From Mycobacterium sp. 1100029.7 (GTDB lineage: Bacteria; Actinomycetota; Actinomycetes; Mycobacteriales; Mycobacteriaceae): DNA of 55,155 bases. Location: NCBI RefSeq assembly GCF_001665235.1, contig NZ_LZSC01000020.1, positions 1 to 55,155 of the forward strand. Direction: 5' to 3'. The position numbers were made by a program, and so were the translations under genes. A model generated the notes under the pieces. It searched no databases. It was not told where the DNA came from and was given only the letters and a program-made list of their open reading frames with translations. This document shows, piece after piece, positions 31,024 to 40,748 of this stretch (position 1 is the stretch's first letter; the number at the start of each line of letters is the position of its first letter).

Positions 31024-32660
31024 AGCGGAATGTTCCCGTGCTTCTTCGGGGGCAGGTGGGCGATCTTGCGTTCCATCAGGCGCAGCGCCGTGGCGATGTA
31101 GCCGCGGGTGTGCGACGGCGGGATGACCGAGTCGACGTAGCCGCGCTCGGCGGCGACATACGGGTTGACCAGCGTGTCCTCGTACTCCTGCTGCAACTGC
31201 AGCCGCAGCGCGTCGACGTCCTTGCCCTCGGCCGCGGCCTGCTTGAGCTGCTGGCGGTAGACGAAGCCGACGGCGCCCGAGGCCCCCATCACCGCGATCT
31301 GCGCGGTCGGCCAGGCCAGGTTGACGTCGCAGCCCATGTCCTTGGAACCCATCACGCAGTAGGCGCCGCCGTAGGCCTTGCGGGTGATCACGGTGATCTT
31401 CGGGACGGTGGCCTCGCCGTAGGCGTACAGCAGCTTGGCGCCGCGGCGGATGATGCCGTTGTATTCCTGGCCGGTGCCCGGCAGGAAGCCCGGGACGTCC
31501 ACCAACATGATGATCGGGATGTTGTAGCAGTCGCAGGTGCGCACGAACCGGGCGGCCTTCTCCGAGGCGTTGATGTCCAGGCAGCCGGCGAACTGGGTCG
31601 GCTGGTTGGCCACGATGCCGACCGGCCGGCCGTCGATGCGGCCGAACCCGACGACGATGTTCTGCGCGTAACCGCCCTGGACTTCCAGGAATTCGTCGTC
31701 GTCGAGGATCCGCGTGATGACCTCGTGCATGTCGTAGGGCTGGTTGGGCGAGTCCGGGATCAGGGTGTCCAGCTCGAGGTCCTCTTCGGTGAGGTTCTCC
31801 TCGATCGCACCTTCCGGCGCCGGGACCGCGTAGCGCGGCGGATCGGTGAAGTTGTTGGGCGGCAGGTAGCCCAGCAGGTCGCGGACCCAGTCGAAGGCGT
31901 CCTGCTCGCCGGAGGCGACGTAGTGCAGCGTGCCCGATTTGGCCATGTGGGTGTGGGCGCCGCCGAGCTCTTCCATCGTGACGTCCTCGCCGGTGACCGT
32001 CTTGATGACGTCGGGTCCGGTGATGAACATCTGGCTGGTCTGGTCGACCATGACCACGAAGTCGGTCAGGGCGGGGGAGTACACGTGTCCGCCGGCGGCG
32101 GCCCCCATGATCAGCGAGATCTGCGGGATGACGCCGGAGGCCAGGATGTTGTTGCGGAAGATCCGGCTGTACAGGCCCAGCGAGACGACGCCCTCCTGGA
32201 TGCGCGCGCCGGCGCCGTCGTTGATGCCGATCAGCGGCCGGCCGGTCTTGATGGCCAGGTCCTGGATCTTGACGATCTTCTCGCCGTACACCTCGCCGAG
32301 GCTGCCGCCGAACACCGTGGCGTCCTGGCTGAAGATGCAGACGTCGCGGCCGTCGATGGTGCCGTAGCCGGTGATCACACCGTCGCCCAGCGGCCGGTTG
32401 TTCTCCAGGCCGAAGTTCTTGCTGCGGTGCTTGGCCAGCGCGTCGAGCTCGACGAACGAGTCCTCGTCGAGCAGGGCGAGGATGCGCTCGCGGGCAGTGA
32501 GTTTGCCCTTGGCGTGCACCTTCTCGACGGCTTCTTCGCCGACCGGATGCAGTGCCTCTTCCCGGCGCTTGTGCAACTCGGCCAGCTTGCCCGCGGTGGT
32601 GTGGATGTCGATGGTGTGCTCGGCAGCGGGCTCGGCAGTGTGGTCGGCAACGCTAGTCAT
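31020..32660 (-). CDS. accD5: Propionyl-CoA carboxylase beta subunit AccD5
   Basis: Carboxyltransferase subunit, 546 residues, which with AccA3 and AccE5 carboxylates propionyl-CoA (and acetyl-CoA) to give methylmalonyl-CoA for multimethyl-branched lipids. It has both crotonase-fold halves: N-terminal [27 protein letters not shown] and [10 protein letters not shown] with [19 protein letters not shown], and C-terminal [21 protein letters not shown] and [16 protein letters not shown]. The ATG at 32660 gives a length like the 548 of M. tuberculosis; the longer open frame is antisense to the KstD-like gene. Transcribed with accE5 and maf. Confidence 0.96.
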   Translation of the reverse strand: MTSVADHTAEPAAEHTIDIHTTAGKLAELHKRREEALHPVGEEAVEKVHAKGKLTARERILALLDEDSFVELDALAKHRSKNFGLENNRPLGDGVITGYGTIDGRDVCIFSQDATVFGGSLGEVYGEKIVKIQDLAIKTGRPLIGINDGAGARIQEGVVSLGLYSRIFRNNILASGVIPQISLIMGAAAGGHVYSPALTDFVVMVDQTSQMFITGPDVIKTVTGEDVTMEELGGAHTHMAKSGTLHYVASGEQDAFDWVRDLLGYLPPNNFTDPPRYAVPAPEGAIEENLTEEDLELDTLIPDSPNQPYDMHEVITRILDDDEFLEVQGGYAQNIVVGFGRIDGRPVGIVANQPTQFAGCLDINASEKAARFVRTCDCYNIPIIMLVDVPGFLPGTGQEYNGIIRRGAKLLYAYGEATVPKITVITRKAYGGAYCVMGSKDMGCDVNLAWPTAQIAVMGASGAVGFVYRQQLKQAAAEGKDVDALRLQLQQEYEDTLVNPYVAAERGYVDSVIPPSHTRGYIATALRLMERKIAHLPPKKHGNIPL

Positions 32661-32795
32661 GGGTGCGATGGTATCGGCAGCACTGTCGGTCTCCCTTAAG
32701 CAGCCCTTAAGTAGTCGTCGCGTCGCCGATGTGGGTGGGTATCGTCGTCGGACAACCGGCTGGCGCCGGCGGTTACGGCAGCGCAGGAGTAGCGA

Positions 32796-34358
32796 TTGGT
32801 CGAGTCGGCGTTCAGATGGGAAGAAGAGTGCGACGTCCTGGTGGCCGGGTCGGGCGGGGGCGGCGTCACCGGCGCCTACACCGCGGCGCGTGAGGGCCTC
32901 GAGGTACTGCTGGTCGAAGCGACCGACAAATTCGGCGGTACCACCGCGTACTCCGGCGGGGGCGGGGTGTGGTTCCCCTGCAATCCGGTGCTGATCCGCG
33001 CCGGCATGGACGACGACACGATCGAGGACGCGCTCACCTACTACCACGCCGTGGTCGGTGATCGCACCCCCCGTGAGCTGCAGGAAACCTACGTCCGCGG
33101 CGGCGCTGGGCTGATCGAGTACCTCGAGGCCGACGCCAACCTGAAGTTCGTGCCGATGCCGTGGCCGGACTACTACGGCAAGGCGCCGAAGGCGCGCCTG
33201 GACGGTCAGCGGCACATCGCGGCAAAACCGTTGGCGGTGGCCGCCATTCCCGAGTTGCGCGAGGCGATCCGCGGACCCCTGGACGCCGAGCGGCTCGGCG
33301 CTGAAATCCCGGCCGACTACTACCTCGGCGGCCGTGCCCTGATCGCCCGTTTCCTCAAGGCCATCGGCGCCTACCCGGCGGCGTCACTGCAACGCGACAC
33401 CGCGCTGGTCGAGCTGGTGGTCTCCGACGGTCGCGTCGTCGGTGCCGTCGTCGAGAACGCGGGCCGGCGTCGCGCCGTTCGCACCCGCCGGGGCGTGCTG
33501 CTGGCCGCCGGCGGCTTCGAGGCCAACGACGAGCTGCGCCGCGAATACGGGGTGCCGGGGGTGGCGCGAGACACCATGGGCGGCCCGGGAAGTCGCGGCC
33601 AGGCGCTCCGCGCCGGCATCGCCGCGGGCGCCGACACCGACCTGCTGGACCAGGCGTGGTGGTCCCCGGGCATGACCCACCCCGACGGCCGCTCGGCGTT
33701 CGCGCTGTGGTTCACCGGCGGCATCTTCGTCAACCAGGACGGCAACCGCTTCGTCAACGAGTCCCGGGCCTACGACCGGGCCGGCCGCGAGATCATCGCG
33801 CAACTGCAGGACGGGTCGGTCACGTTGCCCTACTGGATGATCTACGACGACGCCGAAGGCGAGGTGCCGCCGGTCAAGGCGCCCAATGTGTCCATCGCCG
33901 AGACCGAGAAGTACGTCGCCGCCGGCCTGTGGCACTCCGCGGACACCCTCGAGGAACTGGCCGCCAAGATCGGGGTGCCCGGTGCCCAGCTCGCGGCAAC
34001 GGTGGCCCGCTTCAACGGTTTCGTCGCATCCGGGGTCGACGAAGACTTCGGCAGGGGCGACGAGGCCTTCGATCGCGCGTTCTCCGCGGGCGCCTCGCCG
34101 CTGGTGGCCATCGACCGCCCGCCGTATCACGCCGCCGCGTTCGGCATCTCCGATCTGGGCACCAAGGGCGGCCTGCGGACCGACACCGCGGCCCGGGTCC
34201 TCGACGGCGCCGGCAATCCCATTCCCGGGCTGTACGCGGCGGGCAACACGATGGCCGCGCCCAGCGGCACCGCCTATCCCGGAGGCGGCAACCCGATCGG
34301 GACCAGCATGCTTTTCAGCCATCTGGCCGTGCTGGACATGCGCGACCGTCGGCCCTGA
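32796..34358 (+). CDS. FAD-dependent 3-ketosteroid dehydrogenase-like protein
   Basis: A 520-residue flavoprotein of the 3-ketosteroid-delta1-dehydrogenase/fumarate reductase family. The FAD motif [20 protein letters not shown] is followed by [17 protein letters not shown], typical of KstD-type enzymes, and the C-terminus has [25 protein letters not shown], containing a Tyr-Pro-Gly pattern like the catalytic Tyr/Gly region of KstD. The start is TTG with AGGAG six bases upstream; no in-frame ATG or GTG near it fits. It is divergent from accD5 and precedes birA. A steroid substrate is plausible but not proven; related enzymes act on other enones. Confidence 0.82.
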   Translation: MVESAFRWEEECDVLVAGSGGGGVTGAYTAAREGLEVLLVEATDKFGGTTAYSGGGGVWFPCNPVLIRAGMDDDTIEDALTYYHAVVGDRTPRELQETYVRGGAGLIEYLEADANLKFVPMPWPDYYGKAPKARLDGQRHIAAKPLAVAAIPELREAIRGPLDAERLGAEIPADYYLGGRALIARFLKAIGAYPAASLQRDTALVELVVSDGRVVGAVVENAGRRRAVRTRRGVLLAAGGFEANDELRREYGVPGVARDTMGGPGSRGQALRAGIAAGADTDLLDQAWWSPGMTHPDGRSAFALWFTGGIFVNQDGNRFVNESRAYDRAGREIIAQLQDGSVTLPYWMIYDDAEGEVPPVKAPNVSIAETEKYVAAGLWHSADTLEELAAKIGVPGAQLAATVARFNGFVASGVDEDFGRGDEAFDRAFSAGASPLVAIDRPPYHAAAFGISDLGTKGGLRTDTAARVLDGAGNPIPGLYAAGNTMAAPSGTAYPGGGNPIGTSMLFSHLAVLDMRDRRP

Positions 34359-34375
34359 GTTCTAGGCTGGTTCCG

Positions 34376-35203
34376 GTGACAGACCGAGACCAGCTCCGCA
34401 CACCGTTGAACGCCGGCGCCCTGCGTGCCGAATTGATCGGAACCGGATTGGGTTGGCGGCGACTCGAAGTCGTCGAGCAGACGGGTTCCACCAACGCCGA
34501 TCTACTGGCCCGCGCGGCCGCGGGCACCGACATCGCCGGAGCGGTCCTGATCGCCGAGCACCAGACGGCGGGCCGCGGACGCCACGGCCGTGGCTGGTCG
34601 GCTTCGCCGCGGGCGCAGATCACGATGTCGGTCGCGGTCAGTGTCGTCGACGTACCGGTCACCGGGTGGGGTTGGCTGCCGCTGGCCACCGGGGTGGCGG
34701 TAGTCGACGCGGTGGCCCCGCTGCTGCGGGGCGCCGGTGTCCAGGTCGGCCTCAAATGGCCCAACGACGTGCTGGCCGGCGCCGGAGAAGCCACCGGCAA
34801 GCTGGCCGGAATTCTCGCCGAAGTGGAGCGGCCGGTGGTGGTAATCGGCTTGGGGCTCAACGTCACTCAGGCCCCCGAGGAGGTCGACGGTCCGGGCGCG
34901 ACGTCGCTGCTGGATCTGGGGGTTCCGGCCCCCGATCGCGATCAGCTGGTGGCGGCGGTGCTGCGCGAGCTCGGCGGGCGGATCGTCGCCTGGCAGGCCG
35001 CGCGCGGGGCCGACTGGCAACTGGCGGCCGACTACCGGGCGCGCAGCCTGACGATCGGCGCCCGGGTGCGGGCCCAGCTGCCCGGCGGCAAGGAAATCGT
35101 CGGAACCGCCAGCGGCATCGACGATCACGGCCGGCTCTGTCTGGAGACCGGCGCCGAAACCGTCGTCGTTTCCGCTGGTGACGTCGTGCATTTGCGGGGC
35201 TAA
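34376..35203 (+). CDS. birA: Biotin protein ligase BirA
   Basis: Attaches biotin to the biotinyl domains of carboxylases such as AccA3 through biotinyl-AMP. The GTG start (TDRDQLRTPLNAGALRAEL) agrees with Rv3279c and gives 275 residues. It has the ligase motifs QTGSTNADLL, AEHQTAGRGRHGRGW (biotin/adenylate loop), LKWPNDVL and KLAGILAE, then the C-terminal SH3-like domain (GARVRAQLPGGKEIVGTASG). It lacks an N-terminal DNA-binding domain, so it is not a repressor. The PH-domain gene follows after 9 bases. Confidence 0.95.
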   Translation: MTDRDQLRTPLNAGALRAELIGTGLGWRRLEVVEQTGSTNADLLARAAAGTDIAGAVLIAEHQTAGRGRHGRGWSASPRAQITMSVAVSVVDVPVTGWGWLPLATGVAVVDAVAPLLRGAGVQVGLKWPNDVLAGAGEATGKLAGILAEVERPVVVIGLGLNVTQAPEEVDGPGATSLLDLGVPAPDRDQLVAAVLRELGGRIVAWQAARGADWQLAADYRARSLTIGARVRAQLPGGKEIVGTASGIDDHGRLCLETGAETVVVSAGDVVHLRG

Positions 35204-35212
35204 TCTCACCCC

Positions 35213-35731
35213 ATGAGCTATCCCGACAACGCCCTGGCCGCCGGTGAACAGGTCGTCATCCATCGCCATCCGCACTGGAAGCGATTGATCTGGCCCGTCG
35301 TGATTTTCGTGCTGGTGACCGGGCTGGCCGCGTTGGGTTCCGGCTACGTCAACTCGACGCACTGGGAGCAGACGACCAAGAACATCCTGCACGGCGTCAT
35401 CTGGGGGATCTGGCTGGTGATCATCGGCTGGCTGACGCTGTGGCCGTTCCTGAGCTGGCTCACCACGCATTTCGTCGTCACCAATCGGCGGGTGATGTAT
35501 CGGCACGGATTGCTCACCCGCAGCGGCATCGATATCCCGTTGGCGCGCATCAACAGCGTGGAATTCCGGGACAAGATTTGGGAGCGACCGTTTCGCACCG
35601 GGACGCTGATTATCGAGTCGGCGTCACAAGATCCGTTGGAGTTCTACAACATTCCGCGGCTGCGCGAAGTTCACGCGCTGCTGTATCACGAAGTCTTCGA
35701 CACCCTCGGTTCCGAGGAGTCACCGAGCTGA
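35213..35731 (+). CDS. Membrane protein with bacterial PH domain (Rv3278c-like)
   Basis: A 172-residue protein with two membrane segments (LIWPVVIFVLVTGLAALGSGY and LHGVIWGIWLVIIGWLTLWPFLSWL) followed by a bacterial PH (bPH2/YdbS-like) domain: HFVVTNRRVMYRHGLLTRSGIDIPLARINSVEF, then RTGTLIIESASQDPLEFYNIPRLREV. The same arrangement is found in Rv3278c. It probably sits in the plasma membrane; no enzymatic role is known. Its last 46 bases overlap the convergent gtrA-like gene. Confidence 0.9.
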   Translation: MSYPDNALAAGEQVVIHRHPHWKRLIWPVVIFVLVTGLAALGSGYVNSTHWEQTTKNILHGVIWGIWLVIIGWLTLWPFLSWLTTHFVVTNRRVMYRHGLLTRSGIDIPLARINSVEFRDKIWERPFRTGTLIIESASQDPLEFYNIPRLREVHALLYHEVFDTLGSEESPS

Positions 35732-36345
35732 CCCGACCGGCTGGCCCGGTTGCGCCAGGCGCGCAGCAGGGTGACGTTGCCGTCCTCGATCTCGTCTTCG
35801 AAGACTTCGGCGATCCCGCCCGCGGTGAGCGCGGATTCCAGGGCCTTGTCGGGGTTGCGGGCGAACTGGTCGGGGAAGACCCAGCGCCGGAACGCCCAGA
35901 ACCGGAACGCCATCTGCAGCAGATTGCCGACGATGTAGGCCGAGATGAAGTCGGCGATGTTCTCCACGGTCAGCGACACCATGGGCTCGCGCAGTTGCAG
36001 CACATAGCTGGAGATCCACAGCGGCGCCATGCTCAGCAACACGCCCACGCCGCTGAACGCGAAGAACAGCAACGCCTCGTGGTGGCGTTCCCGGCCGCCG
36101 CGGTTGCGGAAGCTCCATTCGCGGTTCAGCACATAGGAGGCGATGACCGCGACGATGCCGGCGATAACCTTGGCCGTAACGGGCTTGGTCTCCAGGATCG
36201 TCAGCTTCAGGGTGTAGAAAATTGCCGAGTCGATGATGAACGTGGTGCCCCCGACGATGGCAAATTTGATGAATTCGTGATGGCGCTGTGCATAGGGCTG
36301 AATAGCCGCTGGCAGGCGCGCGATTGTGGCATCGGCAAAGGACAC
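35686..36345 (-). CDS. GtrA-family membrane protein (Rv3277-like)
   Basis: A GtrA/DPMS-type flippase-like protein, a family implicated in moving polyprenyl-linked sugars across the membrane and in mycobacteria tied to arabinogalactan or lipoarabinomannan assembly. Four hydrophobic segments follow EFIKFAIVGGTTFIIDSAIFY; further motifs are YVLNREWSFRNRGGRERHHEALLFFAFSG and NLLQMAFRFWAFRRWVFP. The GTG at 36345 (VSFADATIARLP) matches the M. tuberculosis N-terminus as recalled; an upstream ATG at 36393 would add 16 residues. It is divergent from purK and overlaps the 3' end of the PH-domain gene. Confidence 0.88.
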   Translation of the reverse strand: MSFADATIARLPAAIQPYAQRHHEFIKFAIVGGTTFIIDSAIFYTLKLTILETKPVTAKVIAGIVAVIASYVLNREWSFRNRGGRERHHEALLFFAFSGVGVLLSMAPLWISSYVLQLREPMVSLTVENIADFISAYIVGNLLQMAFRFWAFRRWVFPDQFARNPDKALESALTAGGIAEVFEDEIEDGNVTLLRAWRNRASRSGQLGDSSEPRVSKTS

Positions 36346-36446
36346 AACACGTGAGTGTACGGACGGACGCGAAAACGGCGCAAAATGGTACATAACGATT
36401 CAGCGTCAGGGCCGGTCAACACGCCGTCGCTAGCGGCCGTGACACC

Positions 36447-37661
36447 ATGATGGCCGTGCCGAATACACGCACTCCCGTGGTCGCCATGGTCGGCGGCGGT
36501 CAACTCGCCCGGATGACGCATCAGGCCGCGATCGCGCTGGGGCAGACCCTGCGGGTGCTGGCGACGTCCACCGACGAGCCCGCCGCGCAGGTCAGCCCCG
36601 ATGTGGTGATCGGTTCCCACACCGATCTGGAGGACCTGCGCCGGGTCGCGGCGGGCGCCGACGCGCTGACGTTCGACCACGAGCATGTCCCCACCGAACT
36701 GCTGGAAAAGCTGGTCGCCGAGGGCGTCAACGTGGCACCGCCGCCGCGGGCGCTGGTGCACGCCCAGGACAAGCTCGTGATGCGGCGCCGGCTGGAGGCC
36801 CTCGGCGCCGGGGTGCCGCGCTATGTGGGCCTGCACTCCCTCGAACAGCTCGACGAGGTGGACGCCTTCGCGCGCCGCGTCGAAGCCCCGCTGGTGGTCA
36901 AGGCGGCCCGCGGCGGCTACGACGGCCGCGGCGTGCAACTCGCGCGCGATCTGGCCGATGCCCGGGAGATCACCCGCGGCTACCTGGCCGAGGGGGTGCC
37001 GGTGGTGCTCGAGGAGAAGGTGCAACTGCGCCGCGAGCTGTCCGCGCTGGTGGCGCGCTCGCCGTTCGGCCAGGGGGCGGCGTGGCCGGTCGTCGAGACC
37101 GTGCAGGACGACGGGATCTGCGTGCTGGTGATCGCGCCCGCACCGGATCTACCCGAGAACGTTGCCTCCACCGCGCAGCAGCTGGCGCTGCGGCTGGCCG
37201 CCGAACTCGGCGTCGTCGGGGTGCTCGCCGTCGAGCTGTTCGAGACGACCGACGGCGCCCTGCTGGTCAACGAGCTCGCGATGCGGCCGCACAACTCCGG
37301 GCACTGGACCATGGACGGCGCGCGCACCAGTCAGTTCGAACAGCACGTGCGGGCGGTGCTGGACTATCCGCTCGGCGATACCGACGCGATTGCGGCGGTG
37401 ACGGTGATGGCCAACGTCTTGGGCGCCGCGCAGCAGCCCGAGATGACGGTCGACGAGCGGCTGCATCATCTGTTCGCGCGCATGCCCGACGCGCGGGTTC
37501 ACCTCTACGGCAAGGCAGAGCGCCCGGGCCGCAAGGTCGGCCACATCAACTTCGTGGGCAACGACGTCGCCGACTTGCCGAAGCTTCGTGAACGCGCCGA
37601 GCTGGCGGCACACTGGTTGGCACATGGGCAGTGGACGGACGGATGGGACCCACATTCATGA
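36447..37661 (+). CDS. purK: N5-carboxyaminoimidazole ribonucleotide synthase PurK
   Basis: ATP-grasp enzyme converting AIR, ATP and bicarbonate to N5-CAIR in purine synthesis. The 404-residue protein has VAMVGGGQLARMTHQAA near the start, VVKAARGGYDGRGV (ATP-grasp glycine loop), and ELAMRPHNSGHWTMDGARTSQFEQH in the active site. Two adjacent ATG codons (36447, 36450) are possible starts. purE follows after 45 bases and fadE25 after that, on the same strand. Confidence 0.96.
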   Translation: MMAVPNTRTPVVAMVGGGQLARMTHQAAIALGQTLRVLATSTDEPAAQVSPDVVIGSHTDLEDLRRVAAGADALTFDHEHVPTELLEKLVAEGVNVAPPPRALVHAQDKLVMRRRLEALGAGVPRYVGLHSLEQLDEVDAFARRVEAPLVVKAARGGYDGRGVQLARDLADAREITRGYLAEGVPVVLEEKVQLRRELSALVARSPFGQGAAWPVVETVQDDGICVLVIAPAPDLPENVASTAQQLALRLAAELGVVGVLAVELFETTDGALLVNELAMRPHNSGHWTMDGARTSQFEQHVRAVLDYPLGDTDAIAAVTVMANVLGAAQQPEMTVDERLHHLFARMPDARVHLYGKAERPGRKVGHINFVGNDVADLPKLRERAELAAHWLAHGQWTDGWDPHS

Positions 37662-37706
37662 GTAGCGCCGCTACGATGCAGAGCGCAGCGAGGAGGACTG
37701 CCGCCG

Positions 37707-38222
37707 ATGTCTGAAGATCCCCGCGTCGGGGTGATCATGGGCAGCGACAGCGACTGGTCGGTGATGCAGGACGCCGCGGACGCGCTCGCTGAATTCGACA
37801 TTCCGGCCGAGGTCCGCGTGGTCTCGGCGCATCGCACCCCGGACGTGATGTTCGACTACGCCCGCGGCGCCGCCGACCGCGGCCTCGAGGTGATCATCGC
37901 CGGCGCCGGGGGCGCCGCGCATCTGCCCGGGATGGTCGCGTCGGCGACGCCGTTGCCGGTGATCGGGGTGCCGGTGCCGCTGGCCCGCCTGGACGGCCTG
38001 GATTCGTTGCTGTCGATCGTGCAGATGCCCGCCGGGGTGCCGGTGGCCACGGTGTCCATCGGCGGGGCCCGCAACGCCGGCTTGCTGGCGGTGCGGATTC
38101 TGGCGTCGTCGGATCCGGGGTTGCGGGCCCGGCTGGTCGCGTTCTCCGACCAGCTGGCAGAGAGCGTGCGGGCCAAGGATGCGGCGCTGCAGAAGCTGCA
38201 GGGTAAAGTTACCGGCGAGTAG
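37707..38222 (+). CDS. purE: N5-CAIR mutase PurE
   Basis: Class I PurE, converting N5-CAIR to CAIR in purine synthesis; it works on the product of PurK just upstream. The 171-residue protein shows the diagnostic [20 protein letters not shown] and [17 protein letters not shown], then [18 protein letters not shown] and [22 protein letters not shown] precedes the ATG. The C-terminal tail ([21 protein letters not shown]) is helical and slightly longer than in E. coli PurE. Confidence 0.96.
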   Translation: MSEDPRVGVIMGSDSDWSVMQDAADALAEFDIPAEVRVVSAHRTPDVMFDYARGAADRGLEVIIAGAGGAAHLPGMVASATPLPVIGVPVPLARLDGLDSLLSIVQMPAGVPVATVSIGGARNAGLLAVRILASSDPGLRARLVAFSDQLAESVRAKDAALQKLQGKVTGE

Positions 38223-38246
38223 CAAGAAGATTAGGAGGCTCTCAAG

Positions 38247-39416
38247 ATGGCTGCATGGGCCGGCAACCCCGACTTCGACCTGTTCCAACTTCCCGAAGAG
38301 CACCAGGAGTTGCGTGCCGCGATCCGGGCGCTGGCGGAGAAGGAAATCGCACCGCACGCCGCCGACGTCGACGAGAACTCCCGCTTTCCGGAGGAGGCGC
38401 TGGAGGCGCTGAACGCCTCGGGTTTCAACGCCGTCCACGTGCCCGAGGAATACGGCGGTCAGGGCGCGGACTCGGTGGCGGCGTGCATCGTGATCGAGGA
38501 AGTCGCCCGTGTCGACACCTCGGCGTCGCTGATCCCCGCGGTCAACAAGCTCGGCACCATGGGCCTGATCCTGCGCGGCTCCGACGAGCTCAAGAAGCAG
38601 GTGCTGCCCTCGATCGCCGACGGCAGCGCGATGGCGTCCTACGCCCTGAGCGAGCGCGAGGCCGGCAGCGACGCGGCCTCGATGCGCACCCGCGCCAAGG
38701 CCGACGGAGACGACTGGATCCTCAACGGCGCGAAGTGCTGGATCACCAACGGCGGCAAGTCGACCTGGTACACCGTGATGGCGGTGACCGACCCCGACAA
38801 GGGCGCCAACGGGATTTCGTCGTTCATGGTGCACAAGGACGACGAGGGTTTCACGGTCGGTCCCAAGGAGAAAAAGCTGGGCATCAAGGGCTCACCGACC
38901 ACCGAGCTGTACTTCGAGAACTGTCGGATCCCGGGCGACCGCATCATCGGCGACCCCGGCACCGGCTTCAAGACGGCGCTGGCCACCCTGGACCACACCC
39001 GTCCGACCATCGGCGCCCAGGCCGTGGGCATTGCGCAGGGCGCGGTGGACGCCGCCATCGCCTACACCAAGGACCGCAAACAGTTCGGCTCGTCGATCAG
39101 CACCTTCCAGGGCGTGCAGTTCATGCTCGCCGATATGGCGATGAAGGTGGAGGCCGCGCGGCTGATGGTCTACAGCGCGGCCGCCCGGGCCGAACGCGGC
39201 GAGTCGAACCTGGGCTTCATCTCGGCGGCGTCGAAATGCCTGGCCTCCGATGTCGCGATGGAGGTGACCACCGACGCCGTCCAGCTGTTCGGCGGCGCCG
39301 GCTACACCGTCGATTTCCCGGTGGAGCGGATGATGCGCGACGCGAAGATCACCCAGATTTACGAGGGCACCAATCAGATTCAGCGCGTGGTCATGTCGCG
39401 GGCGTTGCTGCGCTGA
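38247..39416 (+). CDS. fadE25: Acyl-CoA dehydrogenase FadE25
   Basis: FAD-dependent acyl-CoA dehydrogenase of 389 residues, catalysing the first oxidation of fatty or branched acyl-CoA beta-oxidation. Family signatures are present: YALSEREAGSDAASMRTRA, WITNGGKSTWYTVM (flavin contacts) and QLFGGAGYTVDFPVERMMRDAKITQIYEGTNQIQR, with the catalytic Glu in the last motif. AGGAGG lies just before the ATG. It follows purE by 24 bases. Substrate range cannot be read from sequence. Confidence 0.94.
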   Translation: MAAWAGNPDFDLFQLPEEHQELRAAIRALAEKEIAPHAADVDENSRFPEEALEALNASGFNAVHVPEEYGGQGADSVAACIVIEEVARVDTSASLIPAVNKLGTMGLILRGSDELKKQVLPSIADGSAMASYALSEREAGSDAASMRTRAKADGDDWILNGAKCWITNGGKSTWYTVMAVTDPDKGANGISSFMVHKDDEGFTVGPKEKKLGIKGSPTTELYFENCRIPGDRIIGDPGTGFKTALATLDHTRPTIGAQAVGIAQGAVDAAIAYTKDRKQFGSSISTFQGVQFMLADMAMKVEAARLMVYSAAARAERGESNLGFISAASKCLASDVAMEVTTDAVQLFGGAGYTVDFPVERMMRDAKITQIYEGTNQIQRVVMSRALLR

Positions 39417-39563
39417 TGTTTACCCGGTACCCGTTAGCCTGAAAATCCGCTCGACTAATAAGATCGGGCGCTAACCAAGCTCAGATCGTCGGCCGTTCGG
39501 GGATGTAGCGGCCAAGCGTGGCGCGAAACGAGCACGGGCACGACCGGCGGCAAGGGGTGCAAC

Positions 39564-40748
39564 ATGCTGAGCCCAGTCACCCCGGCCGCGACGTGGCAAA
39601 CATTGTCATTGCTGCTGGTCGAAGATGACCGGGCCGACGCGGTGCTGGTCGAAGACCTGATTGCCGACGCGGTCGACGACATCCGGGTGACCTGGGCGCA
39701 ATCGATGGCACACGCCGAACGCGAGCTGGCGTCGGCGCGGCCCGACTGCGTGCTGCTGGATCTGCACCTGCCCGACGCCAACGGCATCGATGCGCTGGAC
39801 CGCATCGCCAAATACGACGCGACGGTCCCGATCGTGGTGCTCACCGGTCTCAACGACGAGAACTTCGGGGCGTCCGCGGTCGCGGCCGGAGCCCAGGACT
39901 ATTTGGTCAAGGGCCGCGTCGAACCCGAAATGCTGCGCCGGGCGCTGCTTTACGCAATCGAACGCAAGCGGGTTGAGATCATCGCCGCGGACCTGCATGC
40001 GACCCAACTGCGCGCCCGGGAGAACGCCCTGCTGGAGCGGGGGCTGTTGCCGTCGCCGTTGCTGCTGGACAACCCCGGGGTGGAGATCGTGGCCCGGTAC
40101 CGGCCGAGTCGTGAGGACGCGCTGCTGTGCGGCGACTTCTACGACGTCGTGCAGACAGCGGATCGGGTCGTCCACGTCCTGATCGGCGACGTCGCCGGGC
40201 ACGGGCCGCACGAGGCGGCGTTGGGTGCGGCGCTGCGGATCGCTTGGCGTGCCCTGACATTCGCGGGTGTACGCACTGCCGAACTGATGCGCCAACTCGA
40301 GCGGGTGCTGCACGCCGAGCGCAGCGGTACCGGCATTTTCGCGACGGTGCTGTCGCTGGAGATCGCGCCCGACAGCCCACGCATCACCACGATCAGGGCC
40401 GGCCATCCGGGTATTTTGCGACACGACGGTCAGACGGTGGATTGGATCGAGCCGCCGGCGGGGCCGGCGCTGGGTCTGCGCGCCGACGACTGGCCGCTGC
40501 ACGAGCTGGAGTTACCGGTGGGGCAGGGTCTACTGCTGCTCACCGACGGGCTTTTCGAGGGGTACTCCGGAACAGGCAACGAGCGACTTGGGGAGGATGG
40601 CTTGCTGGGGATCGCGCGTAACCATGCCGGTCTGTCCGGGCCGGCATTCGTCGACGCGCTGATCGACAGCGCGGAGGAACTGGCCCAGCCGCGCGGGGGT
40701 CTGACCGACGACATCGCCGTGGTGCGGGTAGAGCGGACGGCGACGTGA
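39564..40748 (+). CDS. Receiver-PP2C (RsbU/SpoIIE-like) phosphatase
   Basis: A 394-residue two-domain regulator. Residues 14-130 are a response-regulator receiver: LLLVEDDRADAV (acidic pocket), LLDLHLPDANG (phospho-acceptor Asp) and IVVLTGL...YLVKGR (switch Thr and Lys). A helical linker (ERKRVEIIAADLHATQLRARENALLERGLLP) leads to a PP2C-type serine/threonine phosphatase of the SpoIIE/RsbU class with metal-binding aspartates in CGDFYDVV, IGDVAGHG, LLTDGLFE and GLTDDIAVV. Such proteins dephosphorylate STAS antagonists to free a sigma factor. The stop overlaps the next gene's GTG, so the three genes form one operon. I infer control by the adjacent kinase. Confidence 0.88.
   Translation: MLSPVTPAATWQTLSLLLVEDDRADAVLVEDLIADAVDDIRVTWAQSMAHAERELASARPDCVLLDLHLPDANGIDALDRIAKYDATVPIVVLTGLNDENFGASAVAAGAQDYLVKGRVEPEMLRRALLYAIERKRVEIIAADLHATQLRARENALLERGLLPSPLLLDNPGVEIVARYRPSREDALLCGDFYDVVQTADRVVHVLIGDVAGHGPHEAALGAALRIAWRALTFAGVRTAELMRQLERVLHAERSGTGIFATVLSLEIAPDSPRITTIRAGHPGILRHDGQTVDWIEPPAGPALGLRADDWPLHELELPVGQGLLLLTDGLFEGYSGTGNERLGEDGLLGIARNHAGLSGPAFVDALIDSAEELAQPRGGLTDDIAVVRVERTAT

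Noticed and set aside
32661..33215. Upstream extension of accD5
   Set aside because: It is antisense to the start of the KstD-like gene and lacks similarity to carboxylase N-termini.
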